Part shown: positions 1-5,181 of the stretch, piece by piece | How the letters are laid out: each line of letters starts with the position of its first letter | How positions within the stretch are numbered: position 1 is the stretch's first letter | NCBI GenBank assembly: GCA_046154695.1 | Contig: JBJXFI010000226.1 | Span: forward strand, 1-5,181 | Source of the DNA: DALYLB01 sp046154695 | GTDB taxonomy: Bacteria; Acidobacteriota; Blastocatellia; RBC074 | Length of the DNA stretch: 5,181 nucleotides | Direction: 5' to 3' | Notes under the pieces: generated by a model | The model's input: only the letters and a program-made list of their open reading frames with translations | Told to the model about the DNA's origin: nothing | The model's database searches: none | Made by a program: the position numbers and the translations under genes

Positions 1-9
1 TGAAGGCGG

Positions 10-37
10 AACTCCGAACGGGAAACTCCAAACGGAG
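10..37 (+). repeat. two imperfect 14-bp tandem units just upstream of the adaptor gene
   Basis: Bases 10-23 and 24-37 are adjacent copies of a 14-bp unit and match at 11 of 14 positions. The second copy ends in the GGAG that serves as ribosome binding site for the adaptor gene; the first copy has GGGA at the equivalent place. Two copies this short may be a chance slippage product, and no function can be read from them. Confidence 0.45.
34..37 (+). promoter_or_regulatory. ribosome binding site of the efflux adaptor gene
   Basis: A GGAG core lies 9 bases before the ATG at 47. This supports that ATG, which also places a signal peptide with a lipobox at the N-terminus. No promoter can be recognised in the 46 bases before the gene, so transcription probably begins upstream of the window. 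Confidence 0.7.
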
Positions 38-46
38 ACCCACTCA

Positions 47-1312
47 ATGATTCGACAACCTGTTGCAATTGGATGGATGCTGGCCTGGGCGCTGCTGCTC
101 GCCGCCTGCGGAGGCGGGAAGCCCAACGCGGCCGAGACCAAACCGGCCGCGGGGGGCGCGCCGCCGACGGTGACGGTGACCTCCGTTCTTTCGCAGGAGC
201 TGAGTCGCCAGCTCCGGCTGCCGGGGGAGCTGCAGCCGTTTCAGGATGTGATGCTCTATCCGAAGGTGCAGGGCTTCATCGAGTGGATCGGTGTGGACCG
301 CGGATCGGTGGTCGGGGCGGGACAACTGCTCGTCCGGCTGAGCGCGCCGGAGCTCGGTTCGCAGCGGAAGGAGGCCGAGGCGCGGGCCGGCGGCGCACAG
401 GCGCAGCGGCTCGAAGCCGAGGCCCGCGTAAGCAGCCTTCGCGCGCAGCGGCTCGAAGCCGAGGCCCGGTTCGCCGCCGGCCGCGCCACCTGGCAGCGGC
501 TGAAGTCCGCCTCGGCCACGCCCGGCGTGGTCTCCGGCAACGAGCTGGAGAACGCGCAGAGAACGATGGAGGCCGAAGAGGCGCGCGTGCAGGCATACAA
601 GGAGAACGAAAACGCCGCGCTCGCGCAGGTGAAGGCGCTCGGCGAGAACGAGAACGCCACGCGCGCCGCAGCCCGGTCGGTCGAGGCGACCGAGAGTTAC
701 CTGCGAATCGTCGCGCCGTTCGACGGCGTCATCACCGAGCGCAACGCGCACAAGGGAAGCCTCGCCGGCCCCTCCGGCGTGGCTTCCGCGCAGCCCGTGC
801 TGCGCGTTCAGCAGGTCTCGCGACTGCGCCTCGTCGTTCCGGTTCCCGAGGGCGAACTCGCGGGCGTGAAGCGCGGGGGCAGGGTCGAATTCACGGTCCC
901 GGCGTTTCCCGGCGAGCGATTCAGCGCCGTCATCTCGCGAATCGGCGGCGCGGTCGACGCGAGGACCCGCACGCTGCCCGTCGAACTCGATGTGAACAAT
1001 CCCGGACGACGGCTCGTGCCGGGAATGTTTCCCCAGGTCTTCTGGCCTTCCAACCGGCCCCGCCCCTCGCTCTTCGTTCCGCCTTCGGCCGTCGCCGTGA
1101 CGACGGAACGGATCTTCGTGATTCGCATCCGGGACGGCGCGGCCGAGTGGGTCGATGTGAAGCGCGGCGCATCGATCAATCAACAGGGAACCGACCTGGT
1201 GGAGATCTTCGGCGACCTCGCCCCCGGCGATCCGGTCGCCCTCCGCGGCACCGATGAGCTTCGCGCCGGCACGCGTGTGCAGGCGAAACCCGCTCCTCAA
1301 CCGGGGAAATGA
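47..1312 (+). CDS. RND efflux pump periplasmic adaptor lipoprotein (HlyD/AcrA family)
   Basis: This 421-residue protein is predicted to be a membrane fusion protein that bridges an inner-membrane RND transporter and a TolC-like outer-membrane channel. Residues 1-21 form a lipoprotein signal ending in the lipobox Leu-Ala-Ala-Cys, with Cys21 as the lipidation site, followed by a Gly/Pro/Ala-rich linker to about residue 41. The first half of the lipoyl domain spans about 57-100 (with GFIEWIGVDRGSVVGAGQLL). An alpha-helical hairpin follows at about 101-217 with its tip near PGVVSGNEL (159-167), then the second lipoyl half at about 218-245 (APFDGVITERNAHKG). A beta-barrel covers about 250-335 and a membrane-proximal domain runs to the C-terminus. 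Length is normal for the family. The hairpin carries 14-residue repeats in both arms. No transporter gene follows: the next gene is convergent and unrelated, so partner genes must be upstream or elsewhere. The substrate cannot be predicted. The family call is firm; the pump class is inferred from the lipobox and domain order. Confidence 0.9.
   Translation: MIRQPVAIGWMLAWALLLAACGGGKPNAAETKPAAGGAPPTVTVTSVLSQELSRQLRLPGELQPFQDVMLYPKVQGFIEWIGVDRGSVVGAGQLLVRLSAPELGSQRKEAEARAGGAQAQRLEAEARVSSLRAQRLEAEARFAAGRATWQRLKSASATPGVVSGNELENAQRTMEAEEARVQAYKENENAALAQVKALGENENATRAAARSVEATESYLRIVAPFDGVITERNAHKGSLAGPSGVASAQPVLRVQQVSRLRLVVPVPEGELAGVKRGGRVEFTVPAFPGERFSAVISRIGGAVDARTRTLPVELDVNNPGRRLVPGMFPQVFWPSNRPRPSLFVPPSAVAVTTERIFVIRIRDGAAEWVDVKRGASINQQGTDLVEIFGDLAPGDPVALRGTDELRAGTRVQAKPAPQPGK
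362..487 (+). repeat. three tandem 42-bp units coding the first arm of the adaptor hairpin
   Basis: Units start at 362, 404 and 446 and encode residues 106-119, 120-133 and 134-147. Each begins with Gln-Arg-(Lys/Leu)-Glu-Ala-Glu-Ala-Arg. The second and third units share an exact 26-bp block (401-426 and 443-468); the first is more diverged. A 14-residue unit equals two heptads, so each copy lengthens the coiled-coil arm without changing its register. The rest of each unit differs, so the duplication is not fresh, or the octapeptide is under selection. Confidence 0.8.
602..685 (+). repeat. two 42-bp-spaced units coding the returning arm of the adaptor hairpin
   Basis: Glu-Asn-Glu-Asn-Ala occurs at residues 186-190 and again at 200-204. 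The first 15 bases of the two units (602-616 and 644-658) differ at one position; the rest of the units is only loosely similar. The 14-residue spacing equals that of the repeats in the opposing arm at 362-487, as expected if the two arms of an antiparallel hairpin were extended together. Confidence 0.6.
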
Positions 1313-1315
1313 TTC

Positions 1316-1407
1316 TCGGAGAAATTATCCATGAAGCCGCACGACGAGGCACGAAGAAGGAGAAATTTTCGTGTCCCTTCGTGCGGCTTCATGGATGATC
1401 TCTTCGG
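1316..1407. repeat. long imperfect palindrome filling the convergent gap; possible dispersed repeat or two-way terminator
   Basis: Bases 1316-1357 pair with 1407-1366 in a single register without any bulge. Of 42 positions, 34 are Watson-Crick, 5 are G-U when read as plus-strand RNA and 3 are mismatches (1323/1400, 1345/1378, 1347/1376). The loop is the 8 bases 1358-1365. A perfect 16-bp core pairs 1329-1344 with 1379-1394. The element starts 3 bases after the adaptor stop codon and ends 2 bases before the stop codon of the minus-strand methyltransferase gene. No T-run follows either arm, so it is not a classical intrinsic terminator, although a stem this long could still end or protect both transcripts. 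The CACGAAG-type sequence in the stem resembles extragenic palindromic repeats I recall from other GC-rich environmental genomes; that likeness is inference. Confidence 0.8.
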
Positions 1408-1409
1408 TT

Positions 1410-2609
1410 CTAGAGCACGCGGAGCACGATGCACTTCAGATAGTGGGTTTCGGGCACGGTGAGCATGATCGGATGGTCGCGGGACTGGGCGCGTTTCTCG
1501 ACGATCTGAACCGCGCGCCCGGCGTCGCCCGCCGCTTCGGTGAGCACCTGCACGAACATCTCTTCGTTGACGTGATAGGAGCATGAGCAGGTGATGAGCA
1601 TTCCGCCCGGGCGGAGCAGGCGCATGGCGCGAAGGTTGATCTCCTTGTATCCGCGCAGCGCCGATTCGACGGCGCCGCGATTCTTGGCGAAGGCGGGCGG
1701 ATCGAGGACGATCGTGTCGAATCGCTCGCCGGCCTCGTCGTAATCGCGCAGCCGGTCAAAGACGTTGGCTTCGAGGAACTCGACATTGGTGATTCCGTTG
1801 GCCGCCGCGTTGCGGGCGGCCCGCTCGATGGCGGGCGCGGAGATATCGAGGGCCGTGACCCGCTCGCAGTTGCGGGCCAGATGCAGCGCGAACGAGCCAT
1901 GAAAGCTGAAACAGTCCAGGCCGCGGCCCCGGGCATATTCCATCGCGGCCGCGCGGTTCTCGCGCTGATCGAGAAAAGCGCCGGTCTTCTGGCCTTCGAG
2001 CAGATCGACCAGGAAGCGAATGCCGTTCTCGGTGATGGCGAATTCCGCGGCCGATGCCGCATCGCCGTGAAGCACCGCGCTGATCATCGGCAGCCGCTCG
2101 AGCATGCGCACCTTGACGTCATTGCGTTCGACGATCAGCCGCGGCGAGAACTGCTCGATCAGCAGCTCGACCCACATCGTCTTGAGCGCGTCCATGCCGC
2201 GCGTCAGCGTCTGAATCGAGAAACAGTCGCCGTATCGATCGATCACGAGTCCCGGCAGGAAATCGCCCTCGCCGTGCGCCAGCCGAAAGGCATCGGCGCC
2301 GGATGCGATCCGCTCGCGCCAGCGGGCGGCCGCCGCCAGGCGCTCGCGCCAGAAATCGGCGGTCACCGGCCGGTCTTCGCGCGACAAGAGCCGCAGCGTG
2401 ATCTCCGATTCCTCGCCGAAATGGGCCATGCCGACAAAGCGCCCCCGGTGATCCACGACGCGAACCACGGAACCGCTCGCCGCCTTCGGCCGGCGCGTCA
2501 CGTCGCTGCGATAGATCCATACGTGGCCGGCGCGCGCGCGCGTCGCCCCCCTGGCCGTGATGACGGCCTCTTCGACTCGTCCCGTCTGTTTCTCTTGACT
2601 CTTGCTCAT
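1410..2609 (-). CDS. rlmI: RlmI-type 23S rRNA (cytosine-C5) methyltransferase
   Basis: This SAM-dependent methyltransferase matches the RlmI (YccW) family, which makes m5C at position 1962 of 23S rRNA in E. coli. From the ATG at 2609 it is 399 residues; E. coli RlmI is 396. An N-terminal PUA RNA-binding domain covers about 12-85 (with AGHVWIYRSDV). The middle domain leads to VDLLEGQKTG (201-210) and LDQRENR, both hallmarks of the family. The Rossmann methyltransferase has motif I LDCFSFHGSF (231-240), an acidic motif II at TALDIS, motif IV LDPPAFAK (302-309) and motif VI TCSCSYH (340-346). Cys343 is the likely catalytic cysteine. Motif I has His-Gly-Ser where Thr-Gly-Gly is common. A GTG at 2627 would add six residues; neither start has a clear Shine-Dalgarno site, and ATG is preferred because it avoids overlap with folK signals. 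The exact target base is inferred from the family and could differ. Confidence 0.9.
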   Translation of the reverse strand: MSKSQEKQTGRVEEAVITARGATRARAGHVWIYRSDVTRRPKAASGSVVRVVDHRGRFVGMAHFGEESEITLRLLSREDRPVTADFWRERLAAAARWRERIASGADAFRLAHGEGDFLPGLVIDRYGDCFSIQTLTRGMDALKTMWVELLIEQFSPRLIVERNDVKVRMLERLPMISAVLHGDAASAAEFAITENGIRFLVDLLEGQKTGAFLDQRENRAAAMEYARGRGLDCFSFHGSFALHLARNCERVTALDISAPAIERAARNAAANGITNVEFLEANVFDRLRDYDEAGERFDTIVLDPPAFAKNRGAVESALRGYKEINLRAMRLLRPGGMLITCSCSYHVNEEMFVQVLTEAAGDAGRAVQIVEKRAQSRDHPIMLTVPETHYLKCIVLRVL

Positions 2610-2681
2610 AGATGAAGAAGGATGCACTCTGCTACGATGTCACGCATAGTTCATCATTTCGATCAGCAGGTCAATGCGGAC
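2610..2681. promoter_or_regulatory. divergent spacer between rlmI and folK, with a weak candidate promoter for rlmI
   Basis: These 72 bases separate the chosen starts of two divergent genes and must hold start signals for both. On the minus strand, TTGACC (2674-2669) lies 17 bases before AACTAT (2651-2646), a fair -35 and a poor -10 that would start rlmI transcription near 2639. On the plus strand AGCAGG (2665-2670) sits 11 bases before the folK ATG at 2682, and GCGGA (2676-2680) sits 7 bases before the alternative ATG at 2688. No convincing plus-strand promoter is visible. Confidence 0.3.
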
Positions 2682-3200
2682 ATGCCAATGCGGGAAGAGA
2701 TCTCGACAGCATATCTCGGTTTCGGCTCCAACCTCGGGGATCGCGCAGCCAATCTGTTGCGGGCCGTTGCGGCCATCAGCAATTCCGGGCTGCGCCTTTC
2801 CGCCCTCTCCTCGATTTACGAGACGGATCCCGTGGACTATCTCGATCAGCCGGTCTTTCTGAACCTGGTCGCGGCATTCGAGGCGCCGCGGCTCGGCCCC
2901 TTCGACCTGCTCCAGCTCTGTCTACAGTCGGAAGAGCGGCTCGGCCGCAAACGCGCGATTCCCCGGGGCCCCCGGATCATCGACATCGATCTGTTGCTGC
3001 TCGGCGATCGGATCGGCGAGAGCGTCCGGGATGGGTTCGAATTGATCGTGCCGCACCCGCGTATGCATCTGCGCCGCTTCGTGCTGGCCCCGCTGGCCGA
3101 GATCGCGCCGGAATGCGTTCACCCGGTTCTCGGCCGCTCGATCCGCAATCTGCTCGAAGAGGCCGGAGACTCCGCTTCGGTGCGAATCTATCGCGCATAG
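2682..3200 (+). CDS. folK: 2-amino-4-hydroxy-6-hydroxymethyldihydropteridine pyrophosphokinase (HPPK)
   Basis: FolK transfers pyrophosphate from ATP to 6-hydroxymethyl-7,8-dihydropterin, the step before dihydropteroate synthase in folate synthesis; it acts in the cytoplasm. The 172-residue product has the expected signatures: YLGFGSNLGDR (11-21), SSIYETDPVDYLDQPVFLN (43-61), GPRIIDIDLLLLG (96-108) with Asp101 and Asp103 as the presumed magnesium ligands, and VPHPRMHLRRFVLAPLAEIAPE in the C-terminal third. The residue before GPR is Arg95, where E. coli has Trp. The frame is open from an ATG at 2622, but 2682 is chosen because family members begin only a few residues before the YLxxGSNLG strand; ATG 2688 is nearly as good. 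panC follows after 19 bases on the same strand, so the two are probably co-transcribed. Confidence 0.92.
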   Translation: MPMREEISTAYLGFGSNLGDRAANLLRAVAAISNSGLRLSALSSIYETDPVDYLDQPVFLNLVAAFEAPRLGPFDLLQLCLQSEERLGRKRAIPRGPRIIDIDLLLLGDRIGESVRDGFELIVPHPRMHLRRFVLAPLAEIAPECVHPVLGRSIRNLLEEAGDSASVRIYRA

Positions 3201-3207
3201 CGTGTTC

Positions 3208-3213
3208 AGCAGG
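3208..3213 (+). promoter_or_regulatory. ribosome binding site that decides the panC start
   Basis: AGCAGG lies 6 bases before the ATG at 3220 and inside the frame opened by a GTG at 3202. It favours ATG 3220, which also gives the usual distance of about 28 residues to the PTMG motif. Confidence 0.6.
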
Positions 3214-3219
3214 TGGCTT

Positions 3220-4107
3220 ATGGAAATCATCACGAAGGCGACGAGGATGCGGCAGGCGTCGCTGAAGCTCGCGGCCGAAGACCGGCCCATCGGATTCGTT
3301 CCGACCATGGGAGCCCTCCACGAGGGGCATCTGAGCATGGTTCGCGAGGCGCGGCGAATGGCCGATGCCGTGGTCGTCTCGATCTTCGTCAATCCCGCCC
3401 ATTTTCAATCCGGCCGGGAGTTCGAACTGTTTCCGCGCGATCTGGCGCGCGACGCCGATCTGCTCGCTCCGATGGGTGTCGATTACATCTTCGCGCCCAG
3501 CGCGGAGGAGATGTATCCGAAGGGATTCTCCAGCTATGTCGAAGTCGAGGGGCTGAGCGACAAACTCGAGGGCCTCTCCCGCCCCGGATATTTTCGCGGC
3601 ATCGCGACGGCCATGTGCGTGATGTTCAATCTCGTCCAGCCCAAATTCGTCTTCATGGGGCAGCGCGACGCGCAGCAGACCGTAATTCTGAAGCGGCTGG
3701 CGCGCGATCTGCACCTGCCGGTCGAGATCGTTCCGATGCCCATCGTCCGGGAACCGGACGGCCTGGCCTATTCCTCCCGGAACCGCCATCTGACGCCGGA
3801 GGAGCGGCGGGCCGCCCCACTGCTTCATCGCACCCTCTGTCTCGCCGAGGATCTCTTCAAGGGCGGAGAGCGCGACGCCGGCCGCATCCTCAAGGCCATC
3901 CGCAAGGAGATCGAAAAAGAGCCGCTCGCCCGCCTCGATTACGCCGCCATCACCGACACCGAACAGCTCGACGCGCTCGACGACCTCACCGAAAAGAACG
4001 CCCTCGTCTCGCTCGCCGCCTGGTTCGGCAAGACCCGCCTGATCGACAACACCATTCTGAACGACGAGAAGTTTCGCGCGAAGACGGCGCGGCTGAAACT
4101 GGGGTAA
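3220..4107 (+). CDS. panC: pantothenate synthetase (pantoate--beta-alanine ligase)
   Basis: PanC activates pantoate with ATP and joins it to beta-alanine to make pantothenate, the precursor of coenzyme A; it is cytoplasmic. The product is 295 residues (E. coli PanC is 283). Family blocks in order are GFVPTMGALHEGHLSMV (25-41) with the nucleotide-binding His34 and His37, SIFVNP (54-59) with Asn58, FAPSAEEMYP (91-100), LEGLSRPGYFRGIAT (116-130), MGQRDAQQ (146-153), VREPDGLAYSSRN (176-188) and LIDN near the C-terminus. Several usually conserved positions differ: His61 replaces Gln of NPxQF, Phe71 replaces Tyr of YPR, Tyr124 replaces His of RPGHF, and Arg149 replaces Lys of GxKDxQQ. The frame is intact and the rest of the fold is well kept, so this looks like a divergent enzyme rather than a decaying one. 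It sits 19 bases after folK and converges on ychF with 29 bases between stop codons. Confidence 0.93.
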   Translation: MEIITKATRMRQASLKLAAEDRPIGFVPTMGALHEGHLSMVREARRMADAVVVSIFVNPAHFQSGREFELFPRDLARDADLLAPMGVDYIFAPSAEEMYPKGFSSYVEVEGLSDKLEGLSRPGYFRGIATAMCVMFNLVQPKFVFMGQRDAQQTVILKRLARDLHLPVEIVPMPIVREPDGLAYSSRNRHLTPEERRAAPLLHRTLCLAEDLFKGGERDAGRILKAIRKEIEKEPLARLDYAAITDTEQLDALDDLTEKNALVSLAAWFGKTRLIDNTILNDEKFRAKTARLKLG

Positions 4108-4136
4108 ACCGAAAGATCAAGAATACGCCTGGGGTG

Positions 4137-5181
4137 TCACACGTTGAACCGAAAGTGGAGCACGTCGCCGTCCCTGACGATATATTCCTTGCCTTCGGAG
4201 CGCATCAGGCCCTTCTCTTTGGCGGCCTTTTCGCTCTGGCAGGCGATGTAATCGTCGAAGGCGATCGTCTCGGCGCGGATGAAGCCGCGTTCGAAATCGG
4301 TGTGGATGACGGCGGCGGCCCTGGGGGCGGTGTCGCCCTTGTGGATGGTCCAGGCGCGGACCTCTTTTTCGCCGGCGGTGAAATAGGTCTGCAGGCCGAG
4401 CAGGTGATAAGCCGCGCGGATCAGGCGGTCGAGGCCGGCCGATTCGAGGCCGATCGAGGCCAGAAATTCGGCGCGCTCCTCCACGGGAAGCTCGGCGAGC
4501 TCGGCCTCGATCTTCGCGGAGAAGGGGACGACCTCGGCCGGTTCGCCGCTCGCGGCGATCGCGGCGCGCAGGGCCTTGACGTGCGGCCCCTCCTCGCCCG
4601 TCAATTCGGCGTCGTCGACATTGGCCGCATAGAGCGTCGGTTTGGTCGTCAGCAGCGTGAGCGTCTTGAGCGCGGCCTGTTCCTCGGCATCCAGGCCGGC
4701 TTTCCAGAGCGCCTTGCCGTCGCTCAGGAACCCCAGGGCCTTCTCGTAGACGGGAATCTGCGCGAGGGCCTCCTTGTCGCCCGATTTCGAAATCTTCCTG
4801 AGGCGATCGATCCCTTTTTCGACCGTCGACAGATCGGCCAGCGCCAGCTCCAGCTCGATGATGTCGCGGTCGCGCACCGGATCGACCGAGCCCATGACGT
4901 GAATCACGTCCGGGTCCTCGAAGCAGCGAACGACATGGACGATGGCGTCCGTCTCGCGAATGTTGGCCAGAAACTTGTTTCCCAGCCCCTCACCCGTCGA
5001 GGCGCCCTTGACCAGCCCGGCGATGTCCACGAACTCGACGGCCGCCGGGACGACCCGCTGCGGATTGACGATGTTCGCGAGCGCCGCCAGCCGCGGATCG
5101 GGAACTTCGACCACGCCGATGTTCGGGTCGATCGTGCAGAACGGGAAATTGGCCGCCTCGGCCTTGGCCGAGGTGAGGGCG
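4137..5181 (-). CDS. ychF: YchF/OLA1-type ribosome-associated P-loop ATPase, 5' end outside the window
   Basis: YchF (OLA1 in eukaryotes) is an Obg-related TRAFAC protein that hydrolyses ATP rather than GTP and binds the ribosome; it is linked to redox stress and translation control. The frame stays open to the window edge, giving about 347 visible residues. It begins inside the conserved block ALTSAKAEAANFPFCTIDPN, so about 20 N-terminal residues including the P-loop are missing. Visible parts are FVDIAGLVKGAS (Walker B/G3), GEGLGNKFLANIRETDA, the helical insert around the ELELALADLSTVEK segment, the base-recognition stretch LYAANVDD, and a C-terminal TGS domain ending in EYIVRDGDVLHFRFNV. 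A GTG at 5114 is only an internal valine codon, not the start. The G4 motif reads Asn-Val-Asp-Asp where the family normally has Asn-x-x-Glu. No terminator is seen in the 29 bases between its stop codon and that of panC. The family call is secure. Confidence 0.93.
   Translation of the reverse strand, partial: ALTSAKAEAANFPFCTIDPNIGVVEVPDPRLAALANIVNPQRVVPAAVEFVDIAGLVKGASTGEGLGNKFLANIRETDAIVHVVRCFEDPDVIHVMGSVDPVRDRDIIELELALADLSTVEKGIDRLRKISKSGDKEALAQIPVYEKALGFLSDGKALWKAGLDAEEQAALKTLTLLTTKPTLYAANVDDAELTGEEGPHVKALRAAIAASGEPAEVVPFSAKIEAELAELPVEERAEFLASIGLESAGLDRLIRAAYHLLGLQTYFTAGEKEVRAWTIHKGDTAPRAAAVIHTDFERGFIRAETIAFDDYIACQSEKAAKEKGLMRSEGKEYIVRDGDVLHFRFNV

Noticed and set aside
44..1300. A 418-codon open frame on the minus strand, antisense to the adaptor gene
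   Set aside because: It mirrors the adaptor gene nearly end to end. Its product is a low-complexity Arg/Gly/Ala/His/Leu mixture with no recognisable domain, as expected for an antisense frame in GC-rich coding DNA.
1297..1584. A 95-codon minus-strand frame running across the palindrome
   Set aside because: It overlaps the end of the methyltransferase gene in another frame, and its C-terminal part is just translated palindrome. No family resemblance is seen.
1881..2615. A 244-codon plus-strand frame opposite the methyltransferase gene
   Set aside because: The minus-strand frame shows every RlmI motif across the same bases. The plus-strand product is rich in Arg, His, Ala and Asp and has no recognisable fold.
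2977..3828. A 283-codon minus-strand frame across folK and panC
   Set aside because: It spans two well-supported genes on the other strand and shows no motif of its own, so it is an antisense shadow.
4108..4136. Possible terminator between panC and ychF
   Set aside because: The 29 bases between the two stop codons contain no stable inverted repeat and no T-run, so none was annotated.
4107..4155. A 9-bp direct repeat (AACCGAAAG) at 4107-4115 and 4147-4155
   Set aside because: It is too short to mean anything alone, and the second copy lies within the conserved ychF C-terminal codons.

Overview
The window is a GC-rich stretch from a bacterium that very likely has two membranes. It holds a lipoprotein-type periplasmic adaptor of an RND efflux pump, together with housekeeping and cofactor genes. 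The protein families do not settle a phylum. The adaptor subtype (Pro-Gly-Val-Val hairpin tip) and the RlmI-like methyltransferase with a Phe-His-Gly-Ser-Phe motif I suggest, weakly, an Acidobacteriota-like or related uncultured lineage. This is an impression from memory, not a search result.

Layout. (1) 47-1312, plus strand: HlyD/AcrA-type efflux adaptor with a lipobox. No RND transporter or outer-membrane channel gene follows it in the window. (2) 1313-1409: a 97-bp gap between convergent genes, filled almost wall to wall by one long, bulge-free imperfect palindrome. (3) 1410-2609, minus strand: RlmI-type 23S rRNA cytosine methyltransferase (PUA plus Rossmann methyltransferase). (4) 2610-2681: short divergent spacer holding the start signals of both flanking genes. 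(5) 2682-3200 and 3220-4107, plus strand: folK and panC, 19 bases apart, a likely two-gene operon for folate and pantothenate/CoA precursors. (6) 4108-4136: a 29-base convergent gap without a visible terminator. (7) 4137 to the window end, minus strand: ychF, which encodes a ribosome-associated P-loop ATPase. Its N-terminus with the P-loop lies outside the window.

How the genes fit together. folK and panC each make an intermediate for a one-carbon or acyl-carrier cofactor. The methyltransferase and YchF both act on the ribosome. The adaptor belongs to an envelope efflux system whose other parts must lie upstream or elsewhere. I see no CRISPR array, tRNA or rRNA gene, transposase, phage gene or defence gene, and no convincing new biological system. 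The points most worth a second look are the intergenic palindrome, the matched 14-residue repeats in both arms of the adaptor's coiled-coil hairpin, and non-consensus residues at active-site positions in PanC.
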